Positions 39,966 through 51,900 of a stretch of 64,000 nucleotides of DNA are shown piece after piece. A program made the translations under genes and the position numbers. Source of the DNA: Vanessa cardui (taxonomy: Eukaryota > Arthropoda > Insecta > Lepidoptera > Nymphalidae); the NCBI RefSeq assembly GCF_905220365.1, contig NC_061126.1:10974001-11038000 (forward strand). The letters run 5' to 3'. Numbering within the stretch: position 1 is the first letter of the stretch; each line of letters starts with the position of its first letter. Under the pieces are notes generated by a model that did not search any database, was not told the origin of the DNA, and worked only from the letters and a program-made list of their open reading frames with translations.

Positions 39966-42900
39966 GTAGTATTCTCAATACAAGATCTACTTAAAATATT
40001 AATTTCTTATTAATTGATTTATGCAAGAATAGATCATAAATATTAAATATTCTATAACACAAATATAATTTCAGGGGACATTCAAAAGAATCCGTCTATG
40101 GACTACAAATCGAATTCATCGTGTAGTAGTCCTGGAAAACAAGAAAAAAGTACATTAGAAAGGATGGATAGGAGTGACAGGCATCCTGCCTTCGGCGCTC
40201 CAGTGCCCGTCCTTCCTGTTAGAAATAATCTTAGAGCGACACACTTTCCCCCAGCAGCTTCACGTTTCCACTTTAGAAAGGGCCTCTCGTCAAGATGTTC
40301 TTGGAAGTGTACTGCTATAGTGTTTATAGTTTTATTTGTCCTTCTATTATCTATTGCCTCTTATATGTCAGGTGTGTATTCAAAATTATATTGGTGCTAA
40401 TTACTAAATTGAAAATATATAAATTATTATAATAATATAAATATTTATGCATAATTTACTGTTCTACTAAAAGCTTATCTATTTGTTTACAGCTTCCTAT
40501 TTCACTGACAACTGGTCATATCAAAACGCTAAACCATGTTCAGTATTAGTCGGTGATACAACGGATAAGTTCCCAACATCAAAAGCAACGACGCTTGAGT
40601 CTAGTAACAAATCTATAACGCGACCGCATCAGAGCTCAACGTCGTCTGCTTCAGGTAAAGGAGAAAATCACTCACGTCCTCGTAGAAGTATAGATTGGCA
40701 TGCTTCCTTATCTTCTGTTTCTTCCACGGATTCTTCTAATGTAGATATGCATGAGTTAAATACTTCTATTTCTTTGACCACTATTAGCTTAATGCATGGT
40801 GTGTCATCAGAAGACAATGCCACACAACAAGAGGATACTACAAGTGTAGCTTATAATGCTTCTGTGTTTAGCAGTGTTGGTGAATTGGGTAATAATGGTA
40901 TTCTAACAAAAAATAATAACATTACGCTTAATGCAACGACGCATAATCAAAATAACGAAATTGATGTCACGACTAAACCTCAAGACAGTGTGAATATACT
41001 CTCTAATAATGAATTAAAAAATAAAAGCATTGAATTAACCGTCGATCATCCTACAGAGATTTTGAATGAAAAAAATAACATAGCTTATGATCCGGCAAAT
41101 ATGCAAGGCGATTCTCTATCGTCAATTTATTCATACGGCCTGCAAAAACTTCAGTACCTAAAATTACTAACTAGACTTAATGAAGTAAGCGAAGAGTTGC
41201 ACATATATTCTAATGAATCTGCTGAAACAGAGAATAATCTAAAGAAATTTCATTATGAGAACGATAACACAACTCCTATACCCCCGAAACAAAGTACACG
41301 AACAATGCCTTCCACTAGTGCACCGTTAAACGTAACAAAAACAGTTTCTACAGAAAGTGTTTTTACTACACATATTGCTAATCCACAACTTCAGCACGAC
41401 AGTTTGGACAAAATTAAACCAAAAGATAAGCCATCAACTTTGATAACCCAATTAACGAACTATACTTCCACTGAAAGTGATATTTTTACTACCACAACCA
41501 AAACTAATCCAAAAAGTGATCATACGCTTTTAGTAACAGAGTCTTTACCGACTGTTACTAACCCTGCCGATGACATGTTTGTTAATTCTTCTCCAAAATA
41601 TTCAAAGCCTAGTGAGTCATCTACTTTAAACTTTGATGCAGAATCAAAATCTACAGACTCTATAGCTAATGCTAAACATGTTTTGATTAACTTAACAATA
41701 TCTGCAGATGATGTGAACAATGATTCGTATAAACCCCTATATTCATTAACAGTAACCGTTCCAACTTTTGGTGAAAGAAATGAGGTGCCAACCGTAAAAA
41801 TCACACCTATGAACAGTGAACCAACAATGCCAACACATTTCAATAAACCAGTGACAATTGATAGTACGACAAAAGAAACAAAAACCATCAACACTGAAAA
41901 TTGGGGAGGAAGCTGTGAATGCTCATGCCCCATTTGTGAAAACACTAATTCTTCTGATGATTATGATGATTATTTAGAAAAAACAACAGCTTTTCACAAA
42001 GATGTAACTATTCTCTCAACCGACTACAGCTCAACAGAAAGTCCAAGTCTAACGTCCAATAGTTATAAAACAGAATTAACATCAGAAGAGATAACGGATA
42101 TGACATCAATCACACCAGATTTAGGAACGGAAACAAAATATTTTGAGTCAGAAACTATGGATGATCGAACAACAACAGATTACATAACAGCGACGTCAAC
42201 TGAGTCTGAAATTATAACATCAACAGAAATTCCAAAATGCATTTGCCCTAAACTTAAGCCTCCACCGATCCTTATATTGGAAGGTGAGGTCTCAAAATAT
42301 TGAGTACTGACAATAATTTACTAACGCTCACCAAAACCATTTCAGTCGGATCTCCGTAAAACTAGTTTGGTGTCTAACATACTAATACGCATGAAAATTA
42401 CGACAAAAATATTGGATTATTATTTTATAACAAATCTTCTAGATAACGTAGAATTATGTTTCCGTTTTGCATGTCATAACAGTAGTGTTATGGAAATATA
42501 AGCATATATTCTAATTTACATCATTTCATCGCATGTTTTTCACATTTAACTATAAACATTTGTTTTTAATGCTTAAACAGACAATAAAACCCTGTTTACT
42601 TTATAGGTGCGCGTACATTCCCAGCGCAGTCCTTTCCACCAGATGGAACGACGTTTAAACAAATAACTTTAGGTGAAAAATTATCAAAAGAAATCCCTCC
42701 ATATAGCTATTGGAATATGCAGTTTTATCAATCCGAAGCAGCTTATGTTAAATTCGACTACATGATACCAAGGGGAGCGTCTATAGGTGTTTACGCCAGA
42801 CGGAATGCTCTGCCAACGCATACTCAATATCACTTCTTAGAAGTCCTAAGCGGATTTAAAGCTCGAACCACCAGGGCTTCACATGTAAGTATCAGAAAAT

Positions 42901-45900
42901 TGAGGAATATATGATATATATCCAATGACCAAACTTTTTCGTTGTAGAATTTGAATGTACTAATATTTTACATAATATTGTTATTGTAGCCGTCCGTTAA
43001 GAAAGAAGTAACGCACTATATGGAACAAGGTCACTGGTTTCTTTCTTTGTACAACGATGATGGAGATGCTCAGGAAATATCATTTATAGCAATGGTCGCT
43101 GATGACATGACACACAATTGTCCGAACGGATGTTCTGGTAAAGGTGAATGTCTCATGGGGCACTGCCAGTGTCAGCCTGGTTTTGGTGGAGACGATTGTA
43201 GCGAAAGTAAGTTTTTTTCTTTCTCGTTAATATGTATAAAAGTTTAACCCCCGAAGTTATAACGTATTTATTATTTTGTAATAAACTTATTTAAAAAAAA
43301 GTACAAAGGCAAATCTGATTATTATGTTATAAAAGAAGTAGGTAGTATCCTGTTATTTTCCCACTGATGGGTTTAGGCCTCATATCACACCATAACACTT
43401 TAAAATATATTTATAATTAATTTATATGTGTAATTTTAGGCGTATGTCCAGTATTATGTAGTCAAAGAGGTGAATACATTAATGGTGAGTGCCAGTGCAA
43501 CCCTGGCTGGAAAGGCAAAGAATGTTCCTTACGACACGACGAATGTGAAGTACCAGACTGTAATGGACATGGTCATTGTGTGAATGGAAAATGTTCTTGT
43601 GTTAGAGGCTACAAAGGAAAATTCTGTGAAGAGGTCGACTGCCCACATCCAACTTGTTCAGGTCACGGATTTTGCATCGAAGGTGCTTGTGTCTGTAAAA
43701 AAGGATGGAAGGGTTTGGACTGTGCTACTATGGATAAAGACGCCTTGCAATGCCTACCGGACTGTTCCGGACATGGTACCTTTGACGTTGATACTCAAAC
43801 TTGCACTTGTCATGCTCGGTGGTCGGGCGATGACTGTTCAAAAGGTACGCTTGTTGATTAACTTTAACTTAGTTTTATCTATTGACGTTTATCCTTTTAA
43901 TAATTAAAGTTTAAGGCTATTATCATATTATCAGGCATAGTTAAAATATGTATGCCATAATTTCAATTAACATATACAAATATTTTTTGGCTAATTTGGT
44001 AATTTTTCATACTATACATAGCACGTATCCGGTGATTACTAAATAAAATATTCCAAATGGTCTATTACTCTTTTTAATAAAACAAAACCAAAACATCGTT
44101 CTTTACCAATACATTAAATCTTATTACAGAGGTATGTGATCTGGATTGCGGACCACATGGAAGATGCGTTGGTGAATCGTGTGTTTGCGACCAAGGCTGG
44201 ACAGGAGAGTATTGTACGTCGAAGCTCTGCGATTCCCGCTGCAGTGACCACGGACAGTGCAAGAACGGAACTTGTCTCTGTGTCTCTGGCTGGAATGGCA
44301 GGCACTGTACACTCGAAGGATGCCCCAGGGGCTGTGCTGGTCATGGTCAATGTAGGGTCGCGAATGATGGGCACTGGGAGTGCAAATGCTTCGATGGCTG
44401 GGACGGTCCAGACTGCACCACCCTTAAGGAACAAATTTGTGATGATTCCAAAGACAACGACAAAGGTACACTTTTCGTTTATTAAACGTTAGTAAAATAT
44501 CTGATGTAACGTATGTGTGTGATCTTTTAATCGAAGCAATAATTTAATGTTTACTACCCGACATTTATAATATTATCTTCATAATTAAATTAAATGTAGC
44601 TACTGTATTTTGTACTGACCTGTTATATATAACGCCTTCTACAGATGGTTTAGTCGACTGTGAAGATCCAGAATGCTGCCAAAGTGCCGCCTGCAAAGGT
44701 AGTCAGCTGTGTGTGTCCTCTCCCAAACCAACGGATATTCTTCTGAGAAAACAGCCGCCAGCGATCACAGCTTCCTTCTTCGAAAGGATGAAATTCCTTA
44801 TCGACGAAGGTAGTCTGCAAAACTACGCTAAACAGGAAACATTTAATGAAAGGTGAGAATTTGTGTTCGATGTCAGATGTTAGAATTTTGTAACAGGATC
44901 AATTGATAATATTTTATTTTACAATAATAATTAATCGAGAGAGCAACAAAGAACTTCCAAATTATCAATTTCGTTAAATCAGACAAGTTAAGACAAGCAA
45001 ATTTAAATAAACAATTAAAGTGTGATTAGTTTGTTTAATACAATTTCAAAATCGTGAATCAATTGATCCTGAAATAATATATAAAGAAATAAATATCTAT
45101 ATATAAGATACGCAATGTTGTGCCCCAGTCAATCCTACGTTTTATTTACATAAAAATGTGTCATATATTATTTTTATCCTTCACCTGAATTTAAAATTGT
45201 TTTTATTTGTTTTTAATACCAATCAAATTAAACGTTTATATATGTTAAATAAATTGGCACTTGCATGTTATTTATGTTTAATGATGCGTTTAATCCACTA
45301 ACATGTTCTAACATTTCTTCTTCTAAATTGAAAATATCGTATCCAATGATACTCATTCTATGTAATTTCTCGTCTTTCCGCTGCGCAGTATGTTTTGGAA
45401 CCACTTCAATACGAGGTAAGAACTAGAAACAAATTAGGTAGGATTGTGTGTGCCTTCAAATGTAGATTAACTTATTTTTATTTATATATATATATATGTG
45501 CTAGGTACTTCTATATCTACTTAATTGGCAACATATATTATGTCGGTATAGTTGTGTGCATGCTATGTATTAATAAACCTATATATGTCCTGTGAGTTTT
45601 GTGTTACGCTTTTTATCGTTACCATAATATTTAACAGTGAAATATTTCGTATGTAGTATCCAATGACTGTTTTGAAGTCAACGTAGATTATTTCTCTTAG
45701 CTGGGTTTTGGATTAGCGAAGTTAGAGTAATACCTTTAAAATCCCATCATTTCATCGATCACTTAACAAAATCTTTAATGTAATAAAATTAACTCCTATT
45801 AAATTCTTTTACACAAGTGAAACGTCTCAAACGAATTTTTGCTCCATGTTTACTTTATAGAACACTTAAATACCCAGTAGTATAATCACAACTATTTATC

Positions 45901-48900
45901 CGTCTATCAGTATTTTTAATACCATGCCATGCAATGCCATTCTAGATTAGGAACCACATTAAAAAACACAATTATTTACTAGATTCCAACCACCAATGAC
46001 TTGAAAATTAATAAAAATATTACGCAATAATGATTCGCGCTAGTTAGCATCGCATGGCGGTTTTGATCCCTTAAGTAATCAAATGCGTTTTTTTAAACCG
46101 TCTCTACATTAAATTGTGTAACATATTATTTCAGCCGCTCAGCTGTAATCAGAGGTAGAGTGGTAACGTCACTCGGTTCTGGTTTGGTCGGAGTGAGAGT
46201 TTCCACTTCAACGCCATTGGAAGGATTTACGCTAACAAGAGAAGATGGATGGTTTGACCTTCTAGTAAATGGCGGCGGCGCTGTGACTCTTCACTTCGGA
46301 AGGTCACCCTTCAAGAGATCTACTCAAGTCGTGTTCGTGCCTTGGAATGAGGTTAGCATCGCAAATTCACATTCTATATTACATACGAATGTTAATAATA
46401 TGAAGGTTTTTAAATAGCCCCGTGAAATATGCATTTATTTGCCTCTTAAACAGTGACGGCTGTATTTAAAGCACTTAATCATAAAAATAAGCATTAAATA
46501 CAGTTGCAAGAATCGGTTGAGTTTAATAATTAAAGTCGTAAATTGCGGCGCTTATGAGTTGTAGCGCTTCAAATGTCTAAAAAAAGCGTACCTACCTATT
46601 GCTCATATGCATGTTGTTAGTAATTTTAGTCAAACTAGCCCTTAAGTTAAAGGAATAATATTTTGGAGCAAATCAGGCTGCGTTACGTTATATAAACATG
46701 ATTCATAATATTTACTTTGTAAAATTATTGCAATAAATATGGTCTGCTATACAAATATATCATATCATATTCATTACTCTCCTTCGGAGAAACGATCGTG
46801 TTACGTTATTATTTATAAAAATATTTAATTAAGCTATTACTTATTTCTTAATAATTAATTAAAGTTTAAAAGTGTACATAATATAAATGATATTGCTTAG
46901 TTAATGTAGACATCAGCTTAAACAACTTCACAAACTTCACAAATTCCTGAGAAGTAATTATTTTTTGCGCATTCAGAAAACATGCAAAACGACAATCAAA
47001 GCGGCATTAAGTCTTTTAAGACTTAATTTGAAACTATACAAAACTCTAAATTAAGTCTAGCACGTTAAAATTCTTATAGAGTTTGTCGTGATAGAAATAT
47101 AGCTCGGTACATGCAATTGTTATGAACAATGAAACAAATCTTTGAAAATATCAATAAAAGAAAAACGCCTTCGCCTTTCAGACTTTTCTTCTTCAGACTA
47201 GCTTATCAAAAAATTTTCGTAAATTGCATAAGTACTTCAAAACTGTTACTTATACATTGTCCAAAGATTATCATCTCTGTTGTTTCATTTATTCAAACTT
47301 CGCGGTGTCAATCGCATCAACTAACCTCAACTTCAATCTTTCATTCCAGGTGGTCATAATTGACGAGGTAATGATGACAACGTCGGACGAGAAAGGTGGT
47401 GTGGGCCCGCCGCAGGCGTGTCTCGCTCACGACTACGACGCGATGAAACCTGTCGTACTTGCCACTTGGAAGCACGGCTTCCAGGGCGCATGTCCCGATA
47501 AGAGCGCTATACTAGCTGAATCTCAGGTTAATGTTATGATATATGATTGAAAAATTACATGGTTTGATTTTCGAAAAATTAAATATTATAATAAATTAAA
47601 AGCTCAAATTTACCGTGCTGAATAATTCCACTCTGATATATGTTTTATTTATATTTTGAAATGATTTTGTTTATCATTAAAAACTAATATTAACCTCAAA
47701 TCTCAACCATCCAGGTTGTTCAAGAAAGTTTGCAAATTCCTGGAACCGGTTTGAACTTGGTATATCACAGCTCAAGAGCTGCTGGTTACCTTTCTACTAT
47801 TCAACTGCAGTTAACACCTGAAAAGGTACCGCCAACGTTAGCCTTAATCCATTTAAGAATAACCATTGAAGGCATTCTCTTTGAAAAGACCTTTGAAGCG
47901 GATCCAGTGATTAAATTCACATATCCTTGGAATAGATTGAACGTATACAGACAAAGGGTATATGGAGTTACCACAGCATTGGTGAAAGTTGGCTATCAGT
48001 ATACTGATTGCAAGGATATTATCTGGAACGTACAGACTACTAAACTAAGCGGCCATGACATGAGCATCTCTGATGTTGGTGGGTGGAACTTGGATATACA
48101 TCACAGATACAATTTCCATGAAGGTAAATTTATTTTCTATTAAACCTAACGTTCTGTAGATTATAAATATTTCAAATTAATGGCTAAATAAATCATATCA
48201 ATTTTAATACAGCTCCTTAATTTCTATCAAAATTTACTCTTTGTGAGATTCGTTGTAACTTTTTTTGTCATTCTAGGTATTCTCCAAAAAGGCGATGGCA
48301 CAAATATCTACCTCAAGCATAAGCCTCGTCTCATAATCACGACCATGGGAGACGGTCGTCAACGTGCTTTAGATTGCAGTAACGAATGTTCTGGATCTGC
48401 AGTCAAACAGAGACTTCTTGCTCCAGTGGCTTTGGTTGCAGCCCCTGATGGATCCATCTTTGTAGGTGATTTCAACCTCGTGCGGAAGATTAATACAGAC
48501 GGAACTGGTCGAACTATCGTCAAATTAAAGTGAGTCATTCAATGTTTAAACATTTTATGAAAAATTATGAAATTTTAATGAAATATATCAAATACACAAA
48601 TGACATTAACTTACATTTATTACTTTATTTTTTATTGATTAAATATTTCTATTATTTCAGTGCCACGCGCGTTTCATATCGCTACCATATGGCGCTATCA
48701 CCTTTGGATGGTACTCTTTATATTTCCGATCCTGAGTCTCATCAAATAATTAAAGTTCGCAACACAGACGACTATAGCGATCCTGAAAGAAACTGGGAAA
48801 CAGTGGTTGGCTCGGGAGAAAGATGTCTGCCAGGAGATGAGGCACATTGCGGTGATGGAGCATTAGCCAGAGATGCAAAACTATCATATCCTAAAGGCGT

Positions 48901-51900
48901 AGCTGTGTCAATTGACAACGTTCTGTATTTCGCTGATGGAACAAATATACGAATGGTTGACAGAGATGGTATTATAACAACTGTTATTGGTAATCACATG
49001 CACAGAGCGCACTGGAAACCAATACCATGTGAAGGGACTTTGAGCGTAGAAGAAGTACACTTACGCTGGCCTACAGAATTAGCAATCAATCCGCTGGATA
49101 ATAGCTTGCATATAATTGACGATCATATGATTTTACAAATGGCCCCAGATGGAAGGGTCAAAGTAATAGCTGGAAGACCACTTCATTGTCCATCGCCATT
49201 AACAGGATATGACATGGAACTCGCCACTTATGCAACACTTGTAATGCCACAAAGTGTTGCTTTCGGCGCTGCCGGTGACCTTTACGTTGCCGAAAGTGAC
49301 TCTCAGAGAATTAATAGAGTGCGGCTTATTACAACTGATGGAAAAATATCGCTTTATGCTGGCGCCGAATCAAAGTGCAATTGCTTAGAACGAGGTTGTG
49401 ACTGTTTCGAAGCTGATCATTTCTTAGCTTCGAACTCGAAATTCAATACTATTTCAGCAGTCACGGTCAGCCCAGATGGTATCGTTCATATTGCAGATCA
49501 AGCTAATTATAGAATACGTTCTGTAATGGCGAGCATTCCAGATGCCAGTGGTGCCAGAGAATATGAAATTTACGCACCAGATACGCAAGAAACTTACATC
49601 TTCAATAGATTTGGCCAACATGTCATGACTAAAAACATCCTAACTGGAGAAAATAATTATGTATTTACCTATACTGTTAACACCAGTAATGGAAAGCTAA
49701 GTACTGTGACAGATGCCGCTGGAAACAAGGTATTCTTGTTACGTGATTATTCAAGCTTAGTAAATTCAATTGAAAATACAAAAGGACAAAAATGTAGACT
49801 TAAAATGTCACGTATGAAAATGCTTCAAGAATTACGAACACCCGATAATTTCAACGTAACTTTCGATTATCATGGCACTACAGGATTACTTAAAGCTAAA
49901 TACGACAGCACAGGCAGGAGTTACATATACAAATACGACGAATTTGGCAGACTTACATCAGCGGTCACTCCTACTGGAAGAATAATAAACCTCACCTTCG
50001 ATTTGAGTCTTAAAGGAGCAACGGTTCTTGTTAGTGAAAATAACAGAAAACCTGTTTCAATATTAATCAAAGGTTCCTCAGTTAATACCAAAGTTGGGGA
50101 AGCCGAAAAGAAAACGATTATTTCTACTGATGGCAGCATATCATCGAGCATGCCTTGGGGACATGTCATATCTACTGATACTGTTCCATACACAATTCTT
50201 TCAGAAATTGACCCGATTTTGGGAGAAAGTTATCCTGTCCCAGCCAAACAAAGAACCGAAGTTGGTGGAGATTTGGCCAACAGATTCGAGTGGCGCTACT
50301 TCTTGCGCCGATTACAATCTAATAAAGGAAAGAGTAGTAAAGCAGTTGCTCAAATAGGTCGTAAACTAAGAGTAAATGGAGAAAATCTTTTAACCCTGGA
50401 ATATGATAGAGATACGTCTACTGTTGCAGTTTTTATGGACGACAAAGTAGAACTATTGAATGTTACTTATGATAGAATGGCAAGGCCGGTGAAGTGGGGT
50501 CCACGAAGCGGTATATTTGCTGAAGTTGAACTTGACTACGATCGATTCAATAGACTCACTAGTTGGCGATGGGGAGACCTAAATGAGACATATGGATATG
50601 ACAGAGCCGGAAGATTGCATGAAATTCGCTATGGAGATGGATCTTCCTTAGCATATTCCTTTAGAGATATGTTCACAAGCTTACCACTGAAAGTCACGAC
50701 ACCAAGAGGTAGTGATTACCTTCTTGACTACGATGATTCTGGTGCTCTTCAAAATTTGACTACACCCAGAGGTCATATCCATACGTTTGCTCTTATGACG
50801 TCATTAGGCTATTTTAAATATCAATACTTCTCGCCAATGAACAGACATCCATACGAAATACTTTACAATGACGATGGTCACATATTAGCAAAAATATTCC
50901 CCCATCAGTCTGGAAAAATTCTTTACGTATACGATAGCACCGGAAAATTAGAAACTATTCTTGCGGGTGCTTCGGCTATTAGGTACGTCTATCATGAAAA
51001 TACTCATCTTGTTAAAAATGTAGAAATTACAGACCCTGATTATGAACTACGGCAGGATTATAAATACCACGCTGGTATTCTTAAAGACGAGAAAATGAAA
51101 TTTAACTCCAAGAGTGGACTCAACAACGCTCACTTTAAATACCAATATGATGGCAATGCAAGACTTTCCACAATTGATATGAACATCAACAGTAAAGAGA
51201 TGCCTCAATTAAGACTGAAATATAACCAAAACCTGGGTATTCTTGAAGGAGTAAGTGACTTAAGAATCTATAGAAATACTTTCAATCGTTCTGTTATGCA
51301 AGACACGAGCAAACAATACTTTACGATCACTGATTACGATGACCACGGCAGAATCAAAACAGTTCTAATGAACATTAAGTCTTTCGACGTATTCCGCCTT
51401 GAACTGGAATATGATGTAAGGAATAGAATAAGATCGAAGAAAATAATGATCGGTGATACATCATCAAACGAACGAGTAAGTTATAATTACGACGGCCACC
51501 TAATGGAAGTGGTCGGATCCGAAGACGACTGGAAGTACGTTTACGATGAGAACGGTAACATCATTGGTATAATAGAACATGGAGAGAAACGATACCTTGG
51601 ATATGATATCGGTGACAGAGTCGTTCAGTACGGAGATATTGAATTTAGCAGCTACGATGGCCGAGGTTTTGTAATAAGACGAGGAGAACAAAAATACAGA
51701 TACAATTCTCGAGGACAATTCGTTCATGCGTTTGAGAGGGACAAATTCCAAATGTGGTACTATTATGACGACAGGAACAGATTGGTTGCTTGGAAAGACG
51801 ATAAAGATAATATCACACAGTTCTTCTATACAAATCCACAATCTCCTAATCTTATTACACATATGCATTACCCGAAACTTGAAAAGACAGTAAGGCTTTT

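Noticed and set aside
41520..41945. 141-codon antisense frame opposite the stalk exon
   Set aside because: Ser/Thr/Asn-rich codons leave few stops on the opposite strand; there is no independent evidence.
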